Source: an uncultured bacterium
GTDB taxonomy: Bacteria > Hydrogenedentota > Hydrogenedentia > Hydrogenedentales > Hydrogenedentaceae
Length of the DNA stretch: 64,000 nucleotides
Direction of reading: 5' to 3'
NCBI GenBank assembly: GCA_937124615.1
Contig: CAKZKR010000064.1
Coordinates: 35,193-99,192, forward strand
The notes under the pieces are model-generated. The model was not told the origin of the DNA, did not search any database, and worked only from the letters and a program-made list of their open reading frames with translations. The position numbers and the translations under genes were made by a program. Below, piece after piece: positions 1-9,255 of this stretch; position 1 is the first letter of the stretch; each line of letters begins with the position of its first letter.

Positions 1-1799
1 AATTCTCCCGGAGAATCATTTCTTATTCTATATTTTACATCAAATGTAATGGTATTTTCATTTTTCAATATATATGGAACAAAATCTTTAATTAATGTAA
101 CATCCCATTCTAAATGGCCTATAGAAACAACCCCTTTCCCAATAAATGAAATGTCAGCCTGTTTAAAATGGTAATCGTATACCCCATTTTTTAGAGACCA
201 CCAATTAATATAAGTGTTCTTTGTTAAATCTTCAATAGAAACATTTAACGGTAAAAAATGGTCCCTCATAGAACTTCGCAAATAGGAATCATATATTAAA
301 TATTTTTCTAAACCTTTTTCTTTTGCTTTTACCAGTTCATGGATACTTTTATGTCCTTTTTCCTCTACGACATGCGAAATATCCTTTCTGAAAAGGTCTT
401 CGTGGTATGCTTCCTCTCTTCGAGAAAGTAAATTCATACAATTAAAAGACTTCGGTTTATAATCCAACTCAAATAATGTTCCGCCATCTTCAGGACTAAA
501 AAAGAAATTTGCTTGGTGTGTTTCAAGAATTATCTCTTTTTTCCCATCACAATTAAAATCTATTTCTGTAAGCGAATAAGAATCAGGTTTTATTTCTTGA
601 TATTTATCTAATAATTTATCACTTTCGATTATATTGTTGTATACCGCCGTTCTTAGATGATTCAGGTAAAGTCCACCAAAAACACCATGCCAATATGCAC
701 AATTACATTGTCCCTGGAAGAGTTTTTTTTGGGCTTCCTTCAATAATATGTTTTCACTATCTTTAGCTAATAATTCATTTAGCCTACGGCTTGTTTTTAA
801 CATCCGCTTCTGCATGTTGTTCGATTCTTCATATTTCGATAAGAAACCTCTCCAAAAACCACCTTTAAAATAACGAGATATCTTTTCCCAAATTTCTGAA
901 TTATTCTGAAATTCTTTCTTTAATTTTAAATATTCTTTTTGTGACCTTGTAGGCAACACCCACTCCATCATTTCATGATATGATGCACAAGGCAGGTAAA
1001 CCTTTCCTAATGGTGAGTTATTATCTAAATACTCGGAATAAGTAACAGAGTTTAGCCAATTTTTTTCATTGGATACCGTTTCAAAAAAATTATATAACCA
1101 TTTTTCTTCATAAACACTATGATAAGTTCCGGGCCAAATACCAAATTTCTCTCCATCGTCATGAAAAACAGCACATACATTCGAATAGAGATACGATTTC
1201 TCTTTTAAAAATTCAATTGTTTCCATTATAGGTCTAAAAGGGATGGTATATCTCAACTTTTCAAGAATAGGGAAGACCTTAACAACAAATCCCTCGTGTT
1301 CTGTAAGATAATACCCAAACAAATCATTATGATCTAACCCTGCACTTAAAAAATGTGTATCATCTAACGCTGTATATTCAATTCCGGCTTTAGATAATAT
1401 CTTTGGGAAATAAGGTTCCCAAACCCGTTCTGCTATCCACATTCCTCGAGGTTTTATCCCAAAACGCTTATGGAAAAATTCCTGCATATAAAAAACTTGG
1501 TTTAATGCATCTTCCTCTGGTATTGCACAAATCAAGGGTTCATAGAAGGCCCCCCCCATTAATTCTATTTGCCCCCCTTCTACAAATTCCCCTAAGAAAT
1601 CATAAAACTCTGGATGCTGTACATCTAACCAATCCCAGATAGGTCCCGTTATATGTAAAGTAATACTTATATCCCCGAAATCTTTAAGCACTTTGAGAAA
1701 CGGCAAATATGCTTTTTGATAGGCTTCTTCAAAAACGAAGTCGAAATTTCCAACAGGTTGATGCGAATGTAAAGCAAATATTAAATTCATTGATTTCAT
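1..1799 (-). CDS. GH57 4-alpha-glucanotransferase/alpha-amylase, 3' end cut by window edge
   Basis: The gene runs off the left edge with no stop, so only about 599 N-terminal residues are visible. GH57 motifs are clear: HSHQPVGNF (11-19), MGGAFYEPL (81-89), WIAERVWEP (121-129) carrying the likely nucleophile Glu124, and FHDDGEKFGIWPG (212-224) carrying the acid/base Asp. This spacing closely matches the Thermococcus litoralis 4-alpha-glucanotransferase, which uses E123 and D214. The family rearranges or cleaves alpha-1,4-glucans such as starch, maltodextrin or glycogen. No signal peptide is visible, so it is probably cytoplasmic. The start is the ATG at 1799, seven bases after an AGGAAG ribosome binding site. 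It lies 15 bases downstream of hprK, so hpf-hprK-GH57 is probably one transcript. Transferase versus amylase activity cannot be decided from motifs. Confidence 0.9.
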   Translation of the reverse strand, partial: MKSMNLIFALHSHQPVGNFDFVFEEAYQKAYLPFLKVLKDFGDISITLHITGPIWDWLDVQHPEFYDFLGEFVEGGQIELMGGAFYEPLICAIPEEDALNQVFYMQEFFHKRFGIKPRGMWIAERVWEPYFPKILSKAGIEYTALDDTHFLSAGLDHNDLFGYYLTEHEGFVVKVFPILEKLRYTIPFRPIMETIEFLKEKSYLYSNVCAVFHDDGEKFGIWPGTYHSVYEEKWLYNFFETVSNEKNWLNSVTYSEYLDNNSPLGKVYLPCASYHEMMEWVLPTRSQKEYLKLKKEFQNNSEIWEKISRYFKGGFWRGFLSKYEESNNMQKRMLKTSRRLNELLAKDSENILLKEAQKKLFQGQCNCAYWHGVFGGLYLNHLRTAVYNNIIESDKLLDKYQEIKPDSYSLTEIDFNCDGKKEIILETHQANFFFSPEDGGTLFELDYKPKSFNCMNLLSRREEAYHEDLFRKDISHVVEEKGHKSIHELVKAKEKGLEKYLIYDSYLRSSMRDHFLPLNVSIEDLTKNTYINWWSLKNGVYDYHFKQADISFIGKGVVSIGHLEWDVTLIKDFVPYILKNENTITFDVKYRIRNDSPGE

Positions 1800-1814
1800 T
1801 GATACTACTTCCTA

Positions 1815-2789
1815 TTATAAATTTTGGTAATAGGTGGTGGCATGTTTTGAACGTTCTGAAAATTTCTGGTCAATATCAATCCCCAATTCTCTCATACGAC
1901 ATTTTAAAGCGGCCGCTTCAACAATAACTGCAAGGTTTCTTCCAGGACCAACAGGTACTTTAAGATAAGGAACCTTTACATTTAAAATTTCTTTTTCTGG
2001 CCATATATCAATAATAATATGATAATCCTCCATTTTTTCCACAAGTTCAATAATAAGACCTACTTGTTTCCGTCTCCGTATCCTACCCGCTCCATATACT
2101 GACAATACATCTACAACACCGATCCCACGAATATGCATATAATGTTCTAATTGTGGGTCACTTTCTGCAATCACAACATCTTCAATACCCTTTCTTAACC
2201 GTACAACATCATCAACAACAAGACGATGTCCCCTCTCAACCAGTTCCAGAGCCGTTTCACTTTTGCCGATCCCGGATTCTCCCACAATAACCACACCTAT
2301 ACCATAACAATCTACCACAGTCCCATGAATTGTTGTTTCAGGAGCAAATTTCTCTGCAAGAAATAAAATTACTTTGCTTATAACCTGGTCTGTTGTAAGG
2401 TTTGATTGTAAAACAGGAACACCATGTCGATTGCAAATATCCAGAAAAATTTGTGGCGGGACTAAGGAACGAGATAAAAGGAAAGCAGGTATTTCAAATG
2501 AGAACATATATTGCAAACGATTTTCAATTTCAGAGGGAGAAAGCCTTTCTAAATAGTGAATTTCTGTATTACCCAAAACTTGAATTCTATCATTCGCAAA
2601 ATATTCTAGATATCCTGTCAAGGCTAGACCCGGACGATTTACATCAGCCGTAAGTACTTCTCTACGAATACCTTGAAAACCTGCAATAATTTTTAACCCC
2701 AATTCCGCAAAAACAGACTCTCTAAAAAGTGAGGCTACGGGAATAGACCCCCTTTTTCTAAAATTTATTTGTAGATCATGTTCCCACAT
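1815..2789 (-). CDS. hprK: HPr kinase/phosphorylase HprK
   Basis: 324 residues, about the usual HprK length. The N-terminal regulatory domain occupies roughly residues 1-135. The catalytic domain has the IHG histidine (155), the Walker A loop GESGIGKS (170-177), a DD pair (193-194) and the HprK signature starting at RGIGVVDV (221), including GAGRIRRRK. The enzyme phosphorylates or dephosphorylates HPr on serine, linking carbon status to gene expression or transport. In many Gram-negative bacteria it works with an incomplete PTS. No HPr gene is visible here, so the partner is outside the window or absent. It follows hpf by about 70 bases on the same strand and precedes a glucan-active enzyme. 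The start at 2789 keeps a normal N-terminus. Confidence 0.93.
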   Translation of the reverse strand: MWEHDLQINFRKRGSIPVASLFRESVFAELGLKIIAGFQGIRREVLTADVNRPGLALTGYLEYFANDRIQVLGNTEIHYLERLSPSEIENRLQYMFSFEIPAFLLSRSLVPPQIFLDICNRHGVPVLQSNLTTDQVISKVILFLAEKFAPETTIHGTVVDCYGIGVVIVGESGIGKSETALELVERGHRLVVDDVVRLRKGIEDVVIAESDPQLEHYMHIRGIGVVDVLSVYGAGRIRRRKQVGLIIELVEKMEDYHIIIDIWPEKEILNVKVPYLKVPVGPGRNLAVIVEAAALKCRMRELGIDIDQKFSERSKHATTYYQNL

Positions 2790-2860
2790 TCATTAATCTC
2801 ACTAATTGAGAGAATGATTTCAAAATTACAATATTATTGATTATTATATTAAAAATATGA

Positions 2861-3436
2861 TTAAAATTGTGGTTCTATTAGTCCATAAGTACTGTTCCCC
2901 CTCGGATACAGAACATTAACTTGAGATGTTTCAAGATTAATAAATACAAGGAAAGGCTCTTCCAAAAGTTGTATTTGCATTAATGCTTCATCGACAGTCA
3001 TTGGTTTTAACACTATTTGCTCTCGATGTACAATCTCATGAGATATTCCCGAATCTGTTTCGTTAACTTTACTTTCTATTTTTTCAGCCTCATCTTTAAT
3101 TTCAAGTATTACATGTTTATATTTCCTTGTTTCCACAAAACTACGGGGTTTATGATTTTTTATTTTATCTTTAAATTTACGAATTTGTCGGTCTAATTTC
3201 TCAATTACTGCATCTACAGATGCATACATATCTGTTGATATTTCTTTACTATGTATACGCATACCATTTGCATTAATGTTTATCTCGCAGATATGTCTAT
3301 GTTTTTCTACATCCAATATCACATCTGCTGTTATTATTTTGTCAAAATAATGAGTTAACTTATTTAAAGCATTTTCAATATAACTTTTTAATGCATCGGA
3401 CATTTCCATGTGTCTACCTGTAATCTTTACATTCAT
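2861..3436 (-). CDS. hpf: Ribosome hibernation-promoting factor, long form
   Basis: 191 residues. The N-terminal S30AE domain (about 1-97) begins MNVKITGRHMEMSDALKSYI and has the alternating basic surface typical of YfiA/HPF. A charged linker is followed by the C-terminal dimerisation domain (about 133-191), which includes KPMTVDEALMQIQLLEEPFL and ends in a YPRGNSTYGLIEPQF-type tail. Two domains mark it as long HPF, which on its own pairs 70S ribosomes into inactive 100S dimers during starvation. The ATG at 3436 has a GGAG site about nine bases upstream. The hpf-hprK neighbourhood is also common in proteobacteria next to nitrogen-PTS genes, though no PTS gene is seen here. Confidence 0.93.
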   Translation of the reverse strand: MNVKITGRHMEMSDALKSYIENALNKLTHYFDKIITADVILDVEKHRHICEININANGMRIHSKEISTDMYASVDAVIEKLDRQIRKFKDKIKNHKPRSFVETRKYKHVILEIKDEAEKIESKVNETDSGISHEIVHREQIVLKPMTVDEALMQIQLLEEPFLVFINLETSQVNVLYPRGNSTYGLIEPQF

Positions 3437-3601
3437 CGATTAATCACTCCTTTAATAATTTTTAATATATCTATTTATTATTTTAACGAAAAATAATACC
3501 AAAGGGGAAAAAAATAGTTCAAACGATGGAATTATTATAAACCATACATATATAATTGGTACATAAAATTCTTATAATAAAATAAAAAGTAAGGGTTTTA
3601 T

Positions 3602-5311
3602 ATGAAATATGTAAAATCTATTATTTATCTTTTTGTGCCAATTTTACCTATTTTTACAATAGTTGTTCTTGTATATTTATTTGGTTATCGTTTCCCATAT
3701 TGGGATGAGATTTTGTATTTACCTCTTTATGATAAGTTATCTCAAGGGACACTGTCTCTCAACGATCTATTTTTTCTGCAAAACAATCACAGACCTTTTA
3801 TACCAAGACTCATTACTCTTATGATTGCAAAGATAACATCGTGGAATGAAATGGTTATCCTTTATTGCAGTGTTACATCCGTTATTGTCCTGTATATTGT
3901 CCTTAGTTATATTATAAACTCCGAAAAAAAGGGAAAAATTGTATATAGACTCCCCAATTATCCGAAAATCAATATTGTCAAATTTTTTGCACTATGTTAT
4001 ACATCATTACTACTGTTTTCTTGGTCACAAATGGAAAACTGGATTTGGGGTTTACAACTTATGGTGTTTATTACAAATCTTTTATGTGTATTGGTATTAT
4101 TTGTGATATTTCAATATAAAATGAATATTTTAACATTAATAATTTGTATATCATTATCAACTTTTGCTTCTTTTTCGTTTGCAAATGGTCTGTTAATCTG
4201 GTTTATTTCTCTTCCTATTTTAACCTACAAAATAGCAAAATCAAAAAAGAATTACATGCTACTTATTATTTGGGTATTATGTACTATTGCTGTTATTACA
4301 TTTTATTTTACGAACTATCAAACTCCATCCATTTCGAAAACCGATATAAACCCAGGTTTATTACATAAGTTCCTATATTTTTTGCTTTACTGTGGAAGTC
4401 CCATATCAGGATTTATTTTTACACCTCCATGGCATGGAAATAAAATCCCGGAGGTAAATACCTTATCTTATTTATTTGGAATAACGGGACTTGTACTGTG
4501 GGTTTTGCTCCTGTACAAAACAAAAAATGTTATCGTTACACAGGTCCAAATTTGTAAATTTGAAAAAGATAAACAAGTATTGTATATAAAGCGGCTCACC
4601 CGTCCCGATATTGAAGAATATTTTTTTTGGAAAGGATTATCTTTATTTGCTTTACTTAGTGGGATATTACTTGTATTAGGTAGGTCCGGAATGGGTTTAG
4701 GACAGGCATTATCATCAAGATACATCACAACAGGATGTTTGTTTTGGTGTTCCCTTATCGGTTTATTTAATTTTTATGTAAAAAATTCGGAAGAATCTAT
4801 AAAAGAAAAAATCATAAAACGATACTGTAACAAAACAATTACAGGTTTTATTTTAATAGTTTTCCTTATCCTTAATTTTTCACCTGTATTTTTAAACCGT
4901 GAATGGCACAAAATTGCACGATGGAAGAATTTAGGATGGTATGCTTTATCATCTGGTTATAATGGAAGATTATACTGGACAGACCTTTGGGGAGATAAAG
5001 ACTTTGCAACACCCGAAGTTTTACAAAAAGAATTATTTCCAATTTTCAAGAAATATAATTTAGCATCAATCAATAATTTTGAAAGCAACGAATCTAAAAA
5101 AAATTTGGCAAAAATATTTATAAAAGAAACGAAATATTTTATTAAAAACAATCGTTGGAAACCTGCTGTATGCTATTTAGATACCGCCTTTTTTCTAGAC
5201 CCTGAATTACAAAATGATATAGAAGAATTAAAGAAACAAATTCCTCCAGAAATGTTTGTATTATATAAAAGATATCAAAATGAATGGCAATTAACCCCTG
5301 ATAACTATTGA
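3602..5311 (+). CDS. Polytopic membrane protein, possible GT-C-type glycosyltransferase
   Basis: 569 residues with a hydrophobic N-terminal anchor (about 7-28) and many further membrane segments up to about residue 435, followed by a soluble tail of about 130 residues. Just after the first membrane helix is PYWDEILYLPLYD, an acidic pair placed as in the first external loop of GT-C glycosyltransferases. A conserved-looking NNHRPFIPRLI follows near residue 62. The tail contains a helix pair (AVCYLDTAFFLDPELQ) resembling one TPR unit. I do not recognise a named family, and GT-C activity (lipid-linked sugar donor, external acceptor) is only an inference from topology. A GTAAGGG site precedes the ATG. 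It lies about 100 bases upstream of ileS on the same strand with no evident functional link. Confidence 0.6.
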   Translation: MKYVKSIIYLFVPILPIFTIVVLVYLFGYRFPYWDEILYLPLYDKLSQGTLSLNDLFFLQNNHRPFIPRLITLMIAKITSWNEMVILYCSVTSVIVLYIVLSYIINSEKKGKIVYRLPNYPKINIVKFFALCYTSLLLFSWSQMENWIWGLQLMVFITNLLCVLVLFVIFQYKMNILTLIICISLSTFASFSFANGLLIWFISLPILTYKIAKSKKNYMLLIIWVLCTIAVITFYFTNYQTPSISKTDINPGLLHKFLYFLLYCGSPISGFIFTPPWHGNKIPEVNTLSYLFGITGLVLWVLLLYKTKNVIVTQVQICKFEKDKQVLYIKRLTRPDIEEYFFWKGLSLFALLSGILLVLGRSGMGLGQALSSRYITTGCLFWCSLIGLFNFYVKNSEESIKEKIIKRYCNKTITGFILIVFLILNFSPVFLNREWHKIARWKNLGWYALSSGYNGRLYWTDLWGDKDFATPEVLQKELFPIFKKYNLASINNFESNESKKNLAKIFIKETKYFIKNNRWKPAVCYLDTAFFLDPELQNDIEELKKQIPPEMFVLYKRYQNEWQLTPDNY

Positions 5312-5413
5312 TTTATAGATATTTTTGCCTAATTTTTGATATTATATCTCCCATCTCATTTTTGTTCCCAGTATCGTATAAAAAGAATGTTTTTGTTTTT
5401 TTGGAGTAATAAA

Positions 5414-8400
5414 ATGGAGAAGAATAAAATCAATAAAGTATTTGATGATGTTGTTCCTTCATCCCAGTTCAATTTTGCTCAAACAGAAAGAGAAATTATT
5501 AAATTTTGGAAGGAAAAAAAGATATATCAAAGGAGTCTAAAGCAAAGGGAAAATGCTCCTAAATTTGTGTTCTATGAAGGTCCTCCCACAGCTAATGGCT
5601 TACCCCATCCCGGACATTGTTTAACAAGAACGATTAAAGATATTTTCCTTCGTTACAAAACAATGGATGGCTACTACTGTGAAAGAAAAGCAGGATGGGA
5701 TACACATGGATTACCCGTTGAAATCGAAGTTTGCAAAACTCTGGGAATTATAGATGGAGGCAAATCTGCGATTGAGACTTATGGAATAGAAGCGTTTAAT
5801 AAAGCCTGTATCGAGTCCGTGTTTCGTTATCAAAGAGAATGGGAAGAAATGACAGAACGAATTGGATTCTGGGTTGACCTTGAACAGGCCTATGTAACAT
5901 ATCACCAGTCTTATGTTGAAAGTGTTTGGTGGGCATTAAAACAGTTGTTTGATAGGGGATTGCTATATAGAGGTTATAAAGTAGTTTGGTGGTGGGCTCA
6001 AGGAGGAACAGCACTTTCTGCTGGAGAAGTCGGTGAAGGATATAAAGAAATAGAAGACCCCTCTATCACAGTTCGTATCTCTCTTACAAACGACAGTAAA
6101 CAAAAATTAGGTTTTTCTGAGAAGGATAATGTTAGTTTTTTAATATGGACAACAACTCCGTGGACTTTACTGAGTAATTGCGCCATTTGTGTTGGGCCCT
6201 GTATCGAATATGCACTGGTAGAAGTAAATAAAAATGATTATAAAGAATGGCTGATTGTTGCAAGTGCAGTGGCAAAATCAGTTTTAGGCGATGATATAAG
6301 AATCGTGAAAACATTTAATGGATCGGACTTGGTAGGATTATCATATCAACCCTTATTTCAATACGATATACCACAAAAAATTGAAGGAATAGGGCCTTCT
6401 GACAAACATTGGATAGTTATAGCAGGAGATTTTGTAGACATTGAAACAGGGACGGGTCTGGTTCATATAGCACCTGCCTTTGGTGAAGATGACTATAAAG
6501 TATGTAAAGAGCAAGGAATTGGTTTCCTTTGTTTTGTTAAGCCCGACGGCACTTTTGATGAAAGAGTTACAGAAAAAGATTTATATACAGGAGAACCTCT
6601 AAGTGGAAAGTTCTGTAAAGATGCCGATAAATCAATTATTCGTATACTCAAAGATAGGGGACTTTTATTAATACAAGAACAATTTCGTCATGCCTATCCC
6701 TTCTGTCCTCGGGCTGAAAATGACCCACTTATACAATATGCTCGTCAAAGTTGGTTTATAAGAACTTCCGAATTTATTGATGAATTTCTAAAAAACAACC
6801 AAAAAATATCGTGGCAACCTGAACATATTCGCGAGGGCCGTTTTGGAAATTTCCTTGCAACCAATGTAGATTGGGCACTATCGCGAGAAAGATTCTGGGG
6901 AACACCTCTACCTATATGGATTTGTGAAAAGACAGGATATATGGAATGTATCTCATCATATCAAGAGTTAATCTCAAAACCAGGTGTTGAAGGTTTGGAT
7001 GTATGGGAAAATGCTAAAAAACTAAATCCTGAATTGAATGAAAACTTGAAAGTACATAAACCTTACATAGATGCTATTACATATCAAAGTCCCCAAGACC
7101 CGACTTCTCGTATGCGAAGAGTTCCTGAAGTTATTGATTGCTGGTTTGATGCAGGATGTATGCCCTTTGCTCAATGGGGATACCCTTATATGAAAGGCTC
7201 TGAAAAAGTTTTTATGGAAAATTTTCCTGCTGATTTCATTAGTGAGGCTATAGACCAGACAAGAGGCTGGTTCTATGCCTTATTGGCAATTAGCACTATA
7301 TTGTTTAAGGATAAAAAAGAATACCCTCACCCATTTAAAAACTGTGTTTGTTTAGGACATATACAAGGTGAAGACGGATATAAATTATCGAAAAGGCTAA
7401 AAAATTACAGAGAACCAAAATATATATTCGACAAATATAGTGCTGATGCTCTTAGATGGAGTTTTGTTGCCAAAAATTCACCGACTGCTACAACAAAATT
7501 CCAGGAAAAACTAATTGAAGAATTACAAAGCGACCTTTTGATCCGCTGGTATAATGTGTACAGTTTCTTTACTATATATGCGAATCTGGATGGTTTTACT
7601 GCAGATGGGGCTCCATTAAAATTACTAAAAGATGTTTCTTCCAATCCACAAGAAATTACAGAAAAGGATTATACTCCACCAACAGACCCCATAAAAGCAT
7701 ATAGACCATGGAATGAACGAAATGAATTAGATCGGTGGATATTAAACGAGATGAACAAAACCATTGTTCAGGTTCGAAATGCTCTTGATCAATATGAAAC
7801 TTATCCTTCTGCAAAGGCTATTTTTGATTTCTTAGAAGGTTTATCAAACTGGTATGTTCGTAGAAGTCGTCCTCGTTTTTGGGATAGTGTATGGACAGAA
7901 CAAAAAGCAGATGCATACTGGACTCTTTTCGAATGTTTAATCAATCTTGCACGGATTTCCGCCCCATTTGTTCCCTTCTTTTCAGAAATTACATGGAGAA
8001 ACCTTACGAAACCTCTGAAAACTGCTACAGAAAGTGTTCATCTATCTACATATCCTACAGCTAATTTAGATAAAATTGACAATTTGCTCCTTGAAAATAT
8101 GGCACTTGCAAGGGAAGCAGTAACTTTGGGATTAAATGCCCGTAGATTGTTCAATATTAAGGTTCGCCAACCCCTTGCAAAATGTGAAATCGTCCTATCA
8201 ACTCCAGAATTAAAAGAAAAAGTTGATTCCTATACAGATATAGTAAAGGAAGAACTGAATATTAAAGAAATCGAATTTTCAGAGCAACCTGAATTATATG
8301 TTAATTATGAGATAAAGCCTAATTATAAAGTTTTAGGACCTAAATTAGGGAATAAAGTAAAATCGCTTGCTAAAGTTATTTCATCTGTAAATGGTGCTAC

Positions 8401-8836
8401 CATATACCACGATATCACAGCAAATGGTGAATATATCGTAGAGATAGAAGGGGAGACAGTTTCTCTTAAAGAAGAAGATTTAAGCGTGAAACTTATTCCA
8501 AAAGAAGGTTTTACTGCATCACAAGGTAAGAATATGGTGGTGATTTTAACAACAACTATTACTGAAGAATTAAGAAAAGAAGGTTGGATGCGAGACTTAA
8601 TTAGAGAGGTGCAGGAACTTCGTAAAGCAAAACAACTTCCTTATGATAAAAGGATTGTATTAACTTTAACAGCGGGTAGCAATGCACTTAAAGAAGCCTT
8701 TTCTGAATATAAAGAGATGATTTCCAAGGAAGTCTTAGCAGAAACAATATCTATTTCAGATACAGAGATTCCAGAAATGAAACAGATTTCTATTAATGAA
8801 ATTCCTGTAGGGCTTTTTCTTGAACCTGTCAAATAA
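5414..8836 (+). CDS. ileS: Isoleucyl-tRNA synthetase
   Basis: About 1140 residues, class Ia. It charges tRNA-Ile with isoleucine. The HIGH-like motif is HPGH (about 65-68) inside PPTANGLPHPGHCL. The KMSKS-like motif is KLSKR (about 657). The editing domain has WTTTPWTLLSN and HIAPAFGEDDY. The length, GWDTHGLPVEIEV, and the C-terminal extension resemble the eukaryote-like IleS2 type rather than E. coli IleS. The segment aligning with the zinc-knuckle region reads VVWWWAQGGTALSAGEV, with its cysteines absent. An upstream in-frame start at 5336 would add 26 unrelated residues. I prefer the ATG at 5414 because GGAG lies seven bases before it and homologues begin near there. The stop lies five bases from the convergent RlpA-like gene. 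Confidence 0.95.
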   Translation: MEKNKINKVFDDVVPSSQFNFAQTEREIIKFWKEKKIYQRSLKQRENAPKFVFYEGPPTANGLPHPGHCLTRTIKDIFLRYKTMDGYYCERKAGWDTHGLPVEIEVCKTLGIIDGGKSAIETYGIEAFNKACIESVFRYQREWEEMTERIGFWVDLEQAYVTYHQSYVESVWWALKQLFDRGLLYRGYKVVWWWAQGGTALSAGEVGEGYKEIEDPSITVRISLTNDSKQKLGFSEKDNVSFLIWTTTPWTLLSNCAICVGPCIEYALVEVNKNDYKEWLIVASAVAKSVLGDDIRIVKTFNGSDLVGLSYQPLFQYDIPQKIEGIGPSDKHWIVIAGDFVDIETGTGLVHIAPAFGEDDYKVCKEQGIGFLCFVKPDGTFDERVTEKDLYTGEPLSGKFCKDADKSIIRILKDRGLLLIQEQFRHAYPFCPRAENDPLIQYARQSWFIRTSEFIDEFLKNNQKISWQPEHIREGRFGNFLATNVDWALSRERFWGTPLPIWICEKTGYMECISSYQELISKPGVEGLDVWENAKKLNPELNENLKVHKPYIDAITYQSPQDPTSRMRRVPEVIDCWFDAGCMPFAQWGYPYMKGSEKVFMENFPADFISEAIDQTRGWFYALLAISTILFKDKKEYPHPFKNCVCLGHIQGEDGYKLSKRLKNYREPKYIFDKYSADALRWSFVAKNSPTATTKFQEKLIEELQSDLLIRWYNVYSFFTIYANLDGFTADGAPLKLLKDVSSNPQEITEKDYTPPTDPIKAYRPWNERNELDRWILNEMNKTIVQVRNALDQYETYPSAKAIFDFLEGLSNWYVRRSRPRFWDSVWTEQKADAYWTLFECLINLARISAPFVPFFSEITWRNLTKPLKTATESVHLSTYPTANLDKIDNLLLENMALAREAVTLGLNARRLFNIKVRQPLAKCEIVLSTPELKEKVDSYTDIVKEELNIKEIEFSEQPELYVNYEIKPNYKVLGPKLGNKVKSLAKVISSVNGATIYHDITANGEYIVEIEGETVSLKEEDLSVKLIPKEGFTASQGKNMVVILTTTITEELRKEGWMRDLIREVQELRKAKQLPYDKRIVLTLTAGSNALKEAFSEYKEMISKEVLAETISISDTEIPEMKQISINEIPVGLFLEPVK

Positions 8837-8840
8837 AAAA

Positions 8841-9215
8841 TTAGTGAAGTAGTTTAACAGGTCCTGTCATGTAAGGACCTTTACCCAGATGGTAAACCTT
8901 CACCTTTATCAACCCTTTTCTTCGGTCTAATGCCTTCATTGCAGAATATGAAAGGTCAATTACTCGTCCTTTAATATAAGGACCACGGTCATTTAACTTA
9001 CAAATCACGGATTTCCCTGTTGATTCGTTCACTACAAGGTAGTAATCGCCAAAGGTCCCAAAAGGCATTGCACAAGTAAATTCATGGTCTTTTAGATATT
9101 CCCCCGAAGCAGTAAGAAAACCTGTTTGTGCAGTCGTATAATATGACGCAATTCCCTCTATACAAGGCTGGATAGGTTGTGTTGAAAGTAATAATATTGC
9201 TAACATCGGGAACAT
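8841..9215 (-). CDS. Small secreted RlpA-like double-psi beta-barrel protein
   Basis: 124 residues with a hydrophobic signal segment (about 1-19). The rest is one RlpA/DPBB domain: GIASYYTTAQTGFLTASGEY (21-40), PFGTFGDYYLVVN and LNDRGPYIKGRVIDLS (about 74-89). RlpA proteins are septal lytic transglycosylases acting on denuded peptidoglycan, usually with an SPOR domain, which is absent here. The conserved TAAHxTLPFGT stretch is shortened to TCAMPFGT, so the histidine usually placed there is missing. The aspartate of NDRGP (about 76) remains. It may therefore be a cell-wall binding relative and not an active glycosidase. It lies 40 bases after cinA on the same strand and converges on ileS. Confidence 0.75.
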   Translation of the reverse strand: MFPMLAILLLSTQPIQPCIEGIASYYTTAQTGFLTASGEYLKDHEFTCAMPFGTFGDYYLVVNESTGKSVICKLNDRGPYIKGRVIDLSYSAMKALDRRKGLIKVKVYHLGKGPYMTGPVKLLH

Positions 9216-9255
9216 AGTTAATACTCCTTCTATTCTGGAGTTATGCCGGGTCTAT

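Noticed and set aside
2..16. Palindrome ATTCTCC/GGAGAAT at the left edge
   Set aside because: It lies inside the GH57 coding frame with no regulatory context.
1403..1927. Plus-strand short frames near the left end
   Set aside because: They overlap the GH57 and hprK genes on the minus strand, whose motifs are unmistakable. The GH57 gene simply lacks a visible stop because it leaves the window.
5336..5413. Longer N-terminus for IleRS
   Set aside because: The 26 added residues are hydrophobic and unlike the family. The ATG at 5414 has a GGAG site at proper spacing.
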